Assembly: GCA_003133205.1 (NCBI GenBank)
Contig: PKWK01000005.1
Span: 1-13,881, forward strand
Direction: 5' to 3'
DNA length: 13,881 nucleotides
Source: Granulicella sp.
GTDB lineage: Bacteria > Acidobacteriota > Terriglobia > Terriglobales > Acidobacteriaceae
Part shown: piece after piece, positions 1 through 7,422 of the stretch
Numbering within the stretch: the first letter of the stretch is position 1
Layout: each line of letters opens with the position of its first letter
Made by a program: the position numbers and the translations under genes
The notes under the pieces: model-generated
What the model was told of the DNA's origin: nothing
Databases searched by the model: none
Seen by the model: the letters and a program-made list of their open reading frames with translations, nothing else

Positions 1-27
1 GTTAGTGTGAACACGCCCTAGGGACAT

Positions 28-58
28 CTAACGCAATCTATTCGCTTGCGAATGTTAG
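28..58. promoter_or_regulatory. Inverted repeat upstream of the DapA-like gene
   Basis: A 6-bp perfect inverted repeat, ATTCGC-TT-GCGAAT (40-53), is enclosed by a second pair of arms, CTAAC (28-32) and GTTAG (54-58). The outer pair is offset by 7 unpaired bases on the left. It lies about 110 bases upstream of the predicted promoter at 163-192. It could be an operator for a sugar regulator, or the terminator of a gene lying left of the window. The T-poor downstream sequence makes a classical terminator less likely. The repeat is seen; its role is not known. Confidence 0.35.
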
Positions 59-162
59 CCATAATTTGTTTCTCTCACATCACTAGGAGAGTGGACCCAC
101 AACTAGTTCTCACCCACAGCGCGTACCGATGATAGGAACACCGATGTCAATCCGCAACTTGT

Positions 163-192
163 TTGACATTTGAAACTGGCGGCGTGTATCAA
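163..192 (+). promoter_or_regulatory. Predicted sigma-70 type promoter of the DapA-like gene
   Basis: A perfect -35 box TTGACA (163-168) is followed after 18 bases by TATCAA (187-192), which matches the -10 consensus at 4 of 6 positions. Transcription would start near 199, giving a leader of about 20 bases that contains the GAGGG ribosome-binding site just before the ATG at 219. This is a consensus match only. Confidence 0.45.
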
Positions 193-218
193 AGTACGCG
201 ACCTCCGCGAGGGAAATT

Positions 219-1242
219 ATGCGAACGGATATTTTTGAGATGGACCGCCGGGCCCTGTTGAAGACGCTCGGATCGGTGGCTGCGGCATCGGCATTTTCGA
301 CGTTCAGCGTAGCTGCACCGGCTGCGGGCAAGCGGTTCAACGGGCTGTTTCCGATTGCGTCGAGTCCGTTCACTCCGGACAACAAGCTGGACCTCGAATG
401 CATGGCGAATGAGGTGAAGTTCTGCAACCGGGGTGGGGTTCCGGGCTTGATCTGGCCGCAGATTGCGAGCGGTTGGTCGACGCTGAGCAAGGAAGAGCGG
501 TTCAGCGGCGCGGAGGCGATGATCGCCGCGGGCAAGGGTGGAAAGACGGCGGTGGTGATCGGCGTACAGACGCAGGGCAAGGATCTGGACGGCGCGATTG
601 CGTATACGAAACATGCGGCGAAGACGGGTGCGGATGCGATCTGTTCGCTGCCGCCGGATGGAGAGAGCGCGGCGGTGCTGGAGTATTACAAGTCGATCGG
701 CGCGGCGACCGATCTGCCGCTTTTTGTGCAGACGATCGGCGATATGTCGGTGGACTTGATCGTGCAGATGTTCAAAGAGATTCCGACGGTGCGTGTGGTG
801 AAGGACGAGGCGGGCGATCCGCTGAAGCGCGTGACCGAGCTGAGGGCGAAGACGGATGGCAAGCTGGCGGTGTTTGCGGGCAGGGGCGTGCGGCTGATGA
901 TGGACGAAATGCGGCTGGGCTTTACGGGATTCTGCCCGGTGGTGGGGATGGCGGACGTGTATCAGGAGGCATGGGAGCTGTACGAGGCGGGCAAGCTGCG
1001 CGAGTCGTTCGATATGTTCGGCAGGATACTGGCGTTTTCGACGATTACGGACGCGGACCAGTACGTGATGGTGGCGCGCGGGATCTTCAAGGAAGATACG
1101 AAGTCGCGGCCGATGCCTGGGCATGGGAAGCGGCGGCGGCGCGGGCGGCGGACGGGGTGCGCAGGATCCGATGACGGAGGCGGACAAGAAGAATGTTCGC
1201 GATGCGCTGAATACATATTTGAAGCCTTACCTGCGCGGGTGA
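219..1242 (+). pseudogene. Tat-exported DapA-family (dihydrodipicolinate synthase / N-acetylneuraminate lyase superfamily) protein, frameshifted near the 3' end
   Basis: Class I aldolase-type TIM-barrel protein. The ATG at 219 has a GAGGG ribosome-binding site 4 bases upstream. Residues 8-33 form a twin-arginine signal (MDRRALLKTLG followed by an Ala-rich hydrophobic stretch), so the product is probably exported folded. The Schiff-base lysine is K195, in VVKDEAGD. The GTTGE loop of true DapA is replaced by QIASG (about 81-85), and the YNVP tyrosine appears as Q171, so it is probably not a lysine-pathway enzyme. A lyase for a sugar acid or keto acid is possible, given the neighbouring glycosidases. 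Reading runs cleanly to about codon 300. An extra G in GGG at 1119-1121 then throws the frame into Arg-rich nonsense ending at 1298. Removing one G restores a Gly-rich linker and a tail ending NTYLKPYLRG, with the stop at 1240-1242 (340 residues). It could be a true mutation or a sequencing error. Confidence 0.8.
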
Positions 1243-1269
1243 GTTCTGGGCTTCTATCTGTAACCGGTA

Positions 1270-1322
1270 TGGCAACATTCTTCAGTTGCCACAGTTGAGA
1301 GATGAGGCTCGCGGCGAGTTTC
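1270..1322 (+). terminator. Tandem hairpins after the DapA-like gene, possible terminator
   Basis: There are two adjacent stem-loops. The first has 7-bp arms TGGCAAC (1270-1276) and GTTGCCA (1285-1291) around an 8-base loop. The second pairs 1304-1311 with 1315-1322 around a CGG loop, with two G-T pairs. They begin 28 bases past the restored stop codon and sit between converging genes. There is no long T tract, so intrinsic termination is plausible but not shown. Confidence 0.3.
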
Positions 1323-1487
1323 TCAAATCAACCGCGCCCTTCGGTCACGTCGCCATAATCTTCCCAATGAAAGGACCAGTTTGTTGAAAACGCGTTTGCG
1401 CAATCTGCGACCTGACTCCGCCAGACCGGTTTTCTTTATCGGCGACCGCCCTATCACAGTGGCACGGAACTCAGGTTCGCGGAGGGG

Positions 1488-2083
1488 CTACCTTTCCGCG
1501 GGTCCCCGCAATTGTTGTGGCCAGGCGGTAGCAATGCCGTCAGTTACGACTACGGGCTTCGACGTAATCTGCACCTGCGCGGATTTCAGCCCGCCGCGTT
1601 TTGCGGTCACTGTGATCGTGCCGGCTGTCAGTGTCGAGCGCACCGCGACGCGATTGATGCCTAGTCTAGTTCGGTGTTGAGATACGGGTTATTGGTGGAA
1701 TCTACCTTGCCGCTGTTGTATCCGCCTCGCCAAATGCCCGGACCGGTGCATGTGAAATCGACCCGTGCATCGTCGGTAGGACAACGTTGGCCTTTTGCGT
1801 CCACAACTTCAAAGTCGATGAGTGCGACGTCCTCGCCATCGGCCTGTAATCCTTTTGGACCGAGGATTGGTGTCAGCTTGATCGCTGCCGCGGGTCCGGC
1901 CGTCGTCAGCTCCTGCTGGGCAACTACCTTGGCGCCATTCTTGCCGATCGCCTTGATGCTGCCAGGAGCGAATTCGACATCGGGGAAGGCGAAGACCCAG
2001 CCGTTATCCGGCTTGCTGTTGACGCCGTGGGATTTGCCGTTGACAATCAGCTCCACCGACTGCGTGTTGGGGGCCGGCCTCAT
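1488..2083 (-). pseudogene. C-terminal remnant of a GH2-family beta-galactosidase-like glycosidase
   Basis: Only the non-catalytic C-terminal domains survive. The translation shows the DUF4982/Ig-like signature of secreted GH2 enzymes: SVELIVNGKSHG, then GSIKAIGKNGAKVVAQ, then LQADGEDVALIDFEVVDAKG and TGPGIWRGGYNSG. The sugar-binding and TIM-barrel catalytic domains that should precede these are absent. The frame breaks near 1661-1670. The native order would be YLNTEL followed directly by GINRVAVRSTLTAGTITVTA, but five extra bases (CTAGA next to CTAGG, a short tandem duplication) create a TAG stop. In the restored frame the protein ends LRGPAER, stop at 1488-1490. The upstream boundary is an inferred junction near 2083, where sequence unlike GH2 begins. 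Such enzymes remove terminal beta-linked sugars in the periplasm. This copy cannot be active. Confidence 0.7.
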
Positions 2084-2307
2084 AATCTTGACTTCGTCGT
2101 CTGTTTCCACCGCCGGCGTCACGGAAAACGCCTTCTGCACCGCGACTACGGTCAACTTGACATTGTCCCCGTCTCGTTCAAGCACCGCGCCTTCGTGATA
2201 AGCGGTTTGTACACGTCGCTATAGTGGTCGTAGCCGTTCAGGACGCTCATCACCTGATCGGGCGTCAAGTTCGGAATAAACATGGCGCCAAACCAGTGAT
2301 GAATCAC
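2084..2307 (-). pseudogene. Fragment of an unidentified, possibly START-like protein
   Basis: The minus strand reads VIHHWFGAMFIPNLTPDQV, then MSVLNGYDHYSDVYKPLITKA, without its own start codon. Two extra bases (GC/CG in GCGCG, about 2186-2190) then shift the frame. Correcting this continues as VLERDGDNVKLTVVAVQKAF and on to TDDEVKI near 2084. The pattern (HHW-G-xFIP, DYDxY-xxYxP, then a charged strand) reminds me of hypothetical START/SRPBCC-like proteins of Acidobacteria, but I cannot name the family with certainty. The 5' end is cut by the IS66 remnant and the 3' end is joined to the GH2 remnant, so it is a broken middle piece. Confidence 0.4.
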
Positions 2308-2488
2308 GCCATGCGAACACCTGGTTCGCGTTCACTCCATGCTCGAGGGCTACTCGCGCCACTGATGCTCCTGGCGCCAGCGTTGCCTCCACCATCTGCC
2401 GCTTCTGCTCAACACTAAATCGCTGACGACCACCCCGTCCCGATCTCGACTCTTCCAGTTCCAGCGCTTCATCTTGATGGCACGCCAA
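2306..2488 (-). pseudogene. tnpA: Truncated IS66-family accessory protein TnpA
   Basis: The readable part includes a basic linker, SGRGGRQRFSVEQKRQMVEA, and then the helix-turn-helix APGASVARVALEHGVNANQV ending in FAWR, the typical IS66 OrfA (TnpA) DNA-binding domain. Intact family members continue for roughly 50 or more residues after this. Here the frame runs directly into the START-like fragment (DSSLVWRHV and onward), which is nonsense for TnpA. The apparent TTG start at 2488 is uncertain. TnpA is an accessory protein of IS66 transposition, and this one should be inactive. Confidence 0.7.
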
Positions 2489-2521
2489 CGCACTGTCGAG
2501 GTGGACTCACCGGACGCATAC
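2306..2521 (-). mobile_element. Decayed IS66-family element, left-end remnant
   Basis: On the minus strand the segment starts with GTATGCGTCCGGTGAGTCC at 2521-2503, resembling the GTAAGCGTCCGGTGA type of IS66-family terminal repeat. It then encodes the first part of an IS66 TnpA. The element stops abruptly inside tnpA at about 2306. TnpB, the large TnpC transposase and the other end are missing. It is therefore a dead fragment of about 216 bp, and no target duplication can be tested because one end is lost. Confidence 0.55.
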
Positions 2522-2610
2522 GCTATTTCCTCAAATTAGGACCTTCCTGTGCAGTTGGCGGAATGGTCGCACTTGGAGCATGAATGCGCTACTGCTATAG
2601 TCTCTATTTG

Positions 2611-5600
2611 CTAGGGCCGTTCGAGCGTGGCGCTCATCAGCCCGATGACGACATCGTTGGCAAGCGTGCGGACCGTCAGGCTTTGCAGTTGCTTCGCCGG
2701 ATCCAGCGCCAGGTCAAGCACGGTCGCCGCTCCGCCAGGAACTTCGCGGCCCTTTCCTTTGAATGTGGCCAGGTTGAGCAGTCGAATATTTCCGGTCTTC
2801 AGATCGACACGAGGTGGCAACGGACCGTCAAGCGGAAACTGATAGTCGTCGATGAAGTAGTCCTGCTCGATTGGCCACCACGTCTCGGGATTTCTGAGTG
2901 CCAGCCGCGCCGAGCTGCCGTCCGTATAGGTGACGACCAATTCGCCATTGTCCATTCGGCTTTGCATGAAATTTGTCGAGCCCGCCAGGAGGAAGTAGGC
3001 GTGGCTCGCATGCCCGTTCAGGGGGACCATGACGTCATGGGGATAGTTGTCCCATTGTGAGGTGAAGACGATGTTGTTTGTCGCAGGCGCAGACGGCGTG
3101 GAAAAAAATATGCCGTTGGGCATGGTAAGTTTGCCGCCATGCTCGGCAGCTACCTTGCGCAAGCCGCTGTCGTCGATGACCGGCAGGGTGGTGAGATGGC
3201 CGGCCCAGGCCCCCGCGCCTTGCCAAGGCAGGGCAAGGCTGACGCCGGGCGAACGGGGCGAGAGATACTTGCCCGGCGCGAAGATCGCGCTGACGCGATC
3301 GTTGAACCAGTGCGTCAGGTCGACGCTTTCCAGGATGACGCCTAGCCGCGCCGCTTGCCAGTCAATCGGTTTGGATGCGGTTGCTTCTGCCTTGGCGGGC
3401 ATCGGCGTCTCGGCCCACCATTTGAATGCGCCGCTTGACATCTGCGTGAAGTCGGCTTCGGTCCTGTCCGACGTTGCAGTAGCCAAGGTTTGTGGGCTGA
3501 CCTCTTCGCCGGACCAGAGGATCCGGATACGGGTGCTGGAACTCGCCTTGGTTACAACCTCCAGAACCGGACGGCCTACCGCCTCCGGATCGGAGCGCCA
3601 GGGCGCTTTTTCACCGTTGACCTGCACACTCGCGACACTGGTGAACGCTGCTGGAATGCGGAGAGTGAGCGTCTGGAAACGATGGCCGGTCTGTGTGATC
3701 GTCCAGCTATCGATCCGTCCCTTGCGCACGAAATCAACGCCAACGTCCGGGTGAGTCAGGCGTGCGTGCGTCCAACCTTTGGGAAAGCCTGGTGAGATCG
3801 TTAGGGTTCCGGCCAGCGCGTCCGGATGAACGCCGAACAAGCCTTCGACGATTGCCCGCGACATCGTGCCGGCGCTGTCGCCAAAATCACGCTGGCTTTC
3901 GCGGCGATACACGTCGAGATAGTCCATCGTCCCAACATTGCCCGGCGATATCCCCATATACATGCTCGCCAGCAACGCGCCCTTAGCGAGCACATAGGCA
4001 TCGTCGCCATGGCCGCCCTGCCACAAGGCCAGCGCCGTATGCATATTTTCGTCCATCACAACATTGTTGATCGACCAGGAATAAGGCATCCAGTCGGTCT
4101 CCGCTAGCACGTGATAAGACGCGTCGTTCGGCACACCTGGGCCCTCCACCGGAATGGGCTTCATATGGGTCTCGAGAGCGGCGCCCATCTCCCAGGCTTC
4201 GCGCGGCGTGACGGCCTCTTCGTCCACCGTGTGATAAAAGTTCCAGAGTCCGTAATCGGCGTGGACCAGCTGATTGCCGAGCAGATCCTTGAACTCAGCG
4301 AACGTGCCCTGGCCGGGCAACCACAACAGGGTGCGCATCGCCTTTTCGATTCGGTCAGCTTCTTCGGTGTAGGGCCTGGGGTCGTCTCCGACGATGGCAG
4401 CGATCCGCGCGGCCATGCGATTGGCGTAGACGTTATAGGCGGAGGCATAGGCGCACCCGCCGCCGTCATAATACAGATCGTCGCTGGCCCAGATGGTGGC
4501 ATAGGCTTCGTAGAGCGGCAACTTGTCAGGCCCGTATTCGCGGCGGAACAGACGCCTCTCCCACGCAATGTGCCGCTGGATCACCGGCCATGCTTCGCGC
4601 GCGAAAACTGTGTCCCCGGTCCAAAGCAGATGGCGAAACAGGGCGTCGATAAACACCATATTCATGTCATAGTGCGAATTCGATAGATCGCCGTTCGAAT
4701 GCAGGCCGGTCTCGTTGCGTGCCAGATTTGCCCGCTTGTCGGCCGGCGGAAGAGCAGGCGGGATGGGATCCGTATTCTGGTTTGGAATCCAGGTCTCGAA
4801 ATTTTCGCGTGCCCGGTCGTGCCAGCCGAGATCGTCCAGCACATAGGGTCCGCGCCAGCCGAGCAGCTTGGTTCGCCATGCGATGGCACCGTGCATGATT
4901 GCCTGGGCATCGGAGTCCCATAACGCATCCGAGACAACGTTCAGAGCTCCCATGGCAGTATTGAGGTAGGGGTCTGGCGTCTCGATACGCACCTTATTCC
5001 TAAGTGCGTCGAAGTGCTGCTCGGTCAGGGCAAATTGAGAGACCAGGTCGCTGCGATGGTATGCCGGCGGCAGAGGCGCGGCTTTGACCGTCTGCTCTTG
5101 CCCGGGGACGTGCGTGGTTACGTCTCGGTAGGAAGCCAAATCAGTCGCGGCGACAGATCCTCCGTTCACTCGCTGAAGCGAAAGCAGCATGGGGGCTTGT
5201 CCTGATATAGGCACGCTACCCACGATGATCTGCCGCTTCGGTGTTCCGGTGTTTCTTGATAAGAGCGCCGAAAGGTCGTTCCACTGTTCCGCATCCCCGA
5301 CGTGCTGGCTGGCTCCCGCTGGAGTGACGCCGACGATCACGGCATAGTCGCTGTTGAGCGTGAAGCCTTCGGCCCCCAAGCTAAACGCGTCGTCATCGGC
5401 GAACTCGGGTTGAAACTGGAAATACTGGCTGATAGGCACACGTTCCGTTCCAATATCTCCGTCTCTGGAGCCACGCTGTCCGTTGACCCCACCGTAGGCC
5501 CAGACGAGTTCGGCCCCACTTCGAAGATTTTCTCCCCGGACCCGAACGACCAGCCCCTCAGTATCCGTATAAGCAAGGGCTTCTACCCGCACGACAGCTT

Positions 5601-6021
5601 TGGTGCCGAATACCTTGTCACGAACTTCGTAGATGAGCTCACCGGCCCGGTAGCGCGTTTTGATTGCTTCAGCGTCCTTGAGCCACTTGGCTTCACCGCC
5701 AACCTTGATGCCGAGACGAAGATTTCCGCCTCTCCCGGGAAGATAGAGCATGAATTCGGGCTTGTCCCCGCCATCGACGCGAAAAGCGGTATTTCCGCCA
5801 TAAAGCGAACGATTGAAAAATTCCGGCCCGTTCTCGACGACAAAATCTCTGCCTTCGGGCTTGTATCGTAAGGGTCTGCCGATATTTCCAGCCAGATTCG
5901 GATGCAGGCCCGAGGTCGCTCGGATTGCCTGGGACTGGTTGCCAACGGCCTGAGCGTGGAAGATGGAAGCGAACGGGCCGGCAAGGGAGATGGCAACTAA
6001 GGTAGTGAGGGTACGGTTCAT
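2611..6021 (-). CDS. Secreted DUF4450-type (alpha/alpha)6 glycoside hydrolase
   Basis: 1136 residues, intact. The ATG at 6021 follows AAGG with 7-base spacing. Residues 1-25 are a Sec signal peptide (hydrophobic core, cleavage after HAQA), so the enzyme is periplasmic or secreted. Residues about 40-330 form an N-terminal beta-sandwich of DUF4450 type (NIGRPLRYKPEGRDFVVENG, then FFNRSLYGGNTAF). Residues about 340-735 look like an (alpha/alpha)6 barrel: MHGAIAWRTKLLGWRGPY, SNSHYDMNM, YATIWASDDLYYDGGG (508-522), NNVVMDENMHTALALW and DFGDSAGTMSRAIVEGLFG. The acidic residues in WASDD (514, 515) and around DENM (657-658) are catalytic candidates. A C-terminal beta domain begins at SPGFPKGW (about 743). 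This resembles the organisation of GH78/GH95-like clans, but the substrate cannot be read from sequence; a plant or microbial heteropolysaccharide is likely. It lies 39 bases downstream of the regulator gene, so the two are probably cotranscribed. Confidence 0.85.
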   Translation of the reverse strand: MNRTLTTLVAISLAGPFASIFHAQAVGNQSQAIRATSGLHPNLAGNIGRPLRYKPEGRDFVVENGPEFFNRSLYGGNTAFRVDGGDKPEFMLYLPGRGGNLRLGIKVGGEAKWLKDAEAIKTRYRAGELIYEVRDKVFGTKAVVRVEALAYTDTEGLVVRVRGENLRSGAELVWAYGGVNGQRGSRDGDIGTERVPISQYFQFQPEFADDDAFSLGAEGFTLNSDYAVIVGVTPAGASQHVGDAEQWNDLSALLSRNTGTPKRQIIVGSVPISGQAPMLLSLQRVNGGSVAATDLASYRDVTTHVPGQEQTVKAAPLPPAYHRSDLVSQFALTEQHFDALRNKVRIETPDPYLNTAMGALNVVSDALWDSDAQAIMHGAIAWRTKLLGWRGPYVLDDLGWHDRARENFETWIPNQNTDPIPPALPPADKRANLARNETGLHSNGDLSNSHYDMNMVFIDALFRHLLWTGDTVFAREAWPVIQRHIAWERRLFRREYGPDKLPLYEAYATIWASDDLYYDGGGCAYASAYNVYANRMAARIAAIVGDDPRPYTEEADRIEKAMRTLLWLPGQGTFAEFKDLLGNQLVHADYGLWNFYHTVDEEAVTPREAWEMGAALETHMKPIPVEGPGVPNDASYHVLAETDWMPYSWSINNVVMDENMHTALALWQGGHGDDAYVLAKGALLASMYMGISPGNVGTMDYLDVYRRESQRDFGDSAGTMSRAIVEGLFGVHPDALAGTLTISPGFPKGWTHARLTHPDVGVDFVRKGRIDSWTITQTGHRFQTLTLRIPAAFTSVASVQVNGEKAPWRSDPEAVGRPVLEVVTKASSSTRIRILWSGEEVSPQTLATATSDRTEADFTQMSSGAFKWWAETPMPAKAEATASKPIDWQAARLGVILESVDLTHWFNDRVSAIFAPGKYLSPRSPGVSLALPWQGAGAWAGHLTTLPVIDDSGLRKVAAEHGGKLTMPNGIFFSTPSAPATNNIVFTSQWDNYPHDVMVPLNGHASHAYFLLAGSTNFMQSRMDNGELVVTYTDGSSARLALRNPETWWPIEQDYFIDDYQFPLDGPLPPRVDLKTGNIRLLNLATFKGKGREVPGGAATVLDLALDPAKQLQSLTVRTLANDVVIGLMSATLERP

Positions 6022-6060
6022 GGTATTGCCTTTGCGAGGTAAATGGGTTCGATGGGAAGC

Positions 6061-7164
6061 TTACTTGATGACTAGTGGAGAACACCGTGGACTCGGCCCC
6101 ACGATCTTGTGGCTTACGTAGTTGTACGGGGCGACCGTCTGCCCGCGCACGAGGGCGAGACCAAGATGGAGCAAGCTGGGGCCGTAGCTTCCTGCTTCGT
6201 ACGAAACCGAACCGATTAGCGGCGAGTCTTTGTTACTCATCTCCGCTATCGCTTCCGCAGTGCAGCCCTGGCCAACGATGGCGACGTGTTTCTCGCGTCT
6301 TCGTTCGCGCACTGCGTCAAGCGCACCGAGGGCGCTGGTGTCGGTTGCCGCCGAGATCAGAATGTAACGCGCGTGCGGATGACGATCTAAGAAGTCCGAA
6401 ACTACCCCGCAACTGCGAACTCGCGGCCCGCCTCCGTCGATGCGGACGAAACATTCGCCCGGGAGATCGGCGAGACTGCTGCGAATACCTTCAAAGGCTC
6501 CGGTGATACGACTCTGTCCTAACAAGCCAGCGTCGGAAAGATCGAGCCCAAGCACCCAATCTACCCTGCCGTCCCATGACCGTAACGCGTGCGCCGCGAG
6601 CGCTTCACCCGCGCTAAAGCCGACGCGGTAGTTGTCCACCCCGAAGTACGTAGCATGAGGGTGGGGTATGTCGATCGCGATCATTGGAATCTTTGCCGCA
6701 GCGATCTTGTCCGCGATTACCGGCGCGAACTGCTGTCCCATCCGAAACTCAATCACCAGATCGACGCGATTCTTGATGAACTCTTCGGCAATCCGCATTG
6801 CCGCCACAGCGTCATACCCATTGTCGAGAATCATTAGGTCGACCCCAATCGATATTGCTGCGCTCTTGAGGCTCTCCGCGACGTCGATGGAAAACGGCAC
6901 CTCCGCGCTGTGACCTCCGAACCCGAAGCGAACCTTCTTTGGTCGTGAAACTGGGCGGTAAAGTCCGTCGGGGGATTGTACGAGGTACCCTCGATGGACG
7001 TATGTCTTTAGTACTCGATATACGGTGGTCTTGGATATCTTCGTTTCACGGTGAATGGCCTCAAGCGTCATTGGCTGTTTCGCAGCTTGAAGCGATTCGA
7101 GTATATCGAGGGCCTTGGATAAGACGGGGATCAGATAAAGCCGCCGTGATTTGGGTAGGATCAT
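6061..7164 (-). CDS. Hybrid regulator: IclR-type winged helix plus periplasmic-binding-protein sugar sensor
   Basis: 367 residues. Residues about 11-72 form an IclR-like winged helix (VLSKALDILESLQAAKQPMT, then ISKTTVYRVLKTYVHRGYL). Residues about 75-360 are not the GAF-like IclR effector domain. They look like a LacI/Peripla_BP_4 sensor of the ribose-binding type: an opening strand FGFGGHSAEVPFSIDVAESL, NRVDLVIEF, IPMIAIDIPHPHATYFGVDN, GQSRITGAFEGIR, ARYILISAATDTSALGALDA and VAIVGQGC. No signal peptide or membrane segment is seen, so it acts in the cytoplasm. It probably binds a sugar released by the adjacent glycosidase and controls this locus. The ATG at 7164 has only a weak GGAG 10 bases upstream, so the start is moderately sure. 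Its stop lies 39 bases before the glycosidase start. Confidence 0.85.
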   Translation of the reverse strand: MILPKSRRLYLIPVLSKALDILESLQAAKQPMTLEAIHRETKISKTTVYRVLKTYVHRGYLVQSPDGLYRPVSRPKKVRFGFGGHSAEVPFSIDVAESLKSAAISIGVDLMILDNGYDAVAAMRIAEEFIKNRVDLVIEFRMGQQFAPVIADKIAAAKIPMIAIDIPHPHATYFGVDNYRVGFSAGEALAAHALRSWDGRVDWVLGLDLSDAGLLGQSRITGAFEGIRSSLADLPGECFVRIDGGGPRVRSCGVVSDFLDRHPHARYILISAATDTSALGALDAVRERRREKHVAIVGQGCTAEAIAEMSNKDSPLIGSVSYEAGSYGPSLLHLGLALVRGQTVAPYNYVSHKIVGPSPRCSPLVIK

Positions 7165-7267
7165 GGATACGAGGCTCCGCTCAACGCCATTCGACTGCGG
7201 CCGGAGTACGAATACAACGTATCGAAATCGGCGTTCAGCGAATGAATTACCGTGTCAGGCAACTTCT

Positions 7268-7298
7268 GCGCCGCACGAAACGTAAGATCGTGCGGCGC
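7268..7298 (-). terminator. Strong perfect hairpin between receptor and regulator genes
   Basis: GCGCCGCACGA (7268-7278) and TCGTGCGGCGC (7288-7298) form a perfect 11-bp GC-rich stem with a 9-base loop. It lies about 125 bases past the receptor stop codon and about 105 bases before the regulator start. Neither strand has a T tract after the stem. It may end or attenuate receptor transcription, stabilise the 3' end, or be a large operator. The hairpin is certain; the role is inferred. The remaining bases of 7165-7422 contain no gene I can support. Confidence 0.5.
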
Positions 7299-7422
7299 TC
7301 GCTGCTGCAACGAAATATTGCTGAACATCTCCTCCTAGACCCGATCCTATCCCCGCATGCTTCTCAGGCGACCAGGCGGCTACACCCGGCGCAGGACGGA
7401 AACCGATTTTCAACAAGCCCCT

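Noticed and set aside
189..1187. Long minus-strand open frame opposite the DapA-like gene
   Set aside because: Rich in Arg, His and Pro with no domain or ribosome-binding site; it is the mirror of a GC-biased real gene on the other strand.
1381..1680. Plus-strand 99-codon frame beginning TTG
   Set aside because: Opposite the GH2 remnant, whose restored minus-strand reading is convincing; no ribosome-binding site.
2084..2185. Treating the whole frame 1661-2185 as an intact small secreted gene
   Set aside because: No signal peptide, its GTG start is arbitrary, and an in-frame stop lies upstream; it is better read as two joined fragments.
3047..3754. 235-codon plus-strand frame inside the glycosidase gene
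   Set aside because: Antisense shadow; low-complexity composition and no recognisable motif, while the minus-strand frame encodes a coherent enzyme.
7165..7260. Promoter of the regulator gene
   Set aside because: Several weak -35/-10-like pairs are present but none stands out; a TACGAATA motif shared with the receptor upstream region is too short to count as a common operator.
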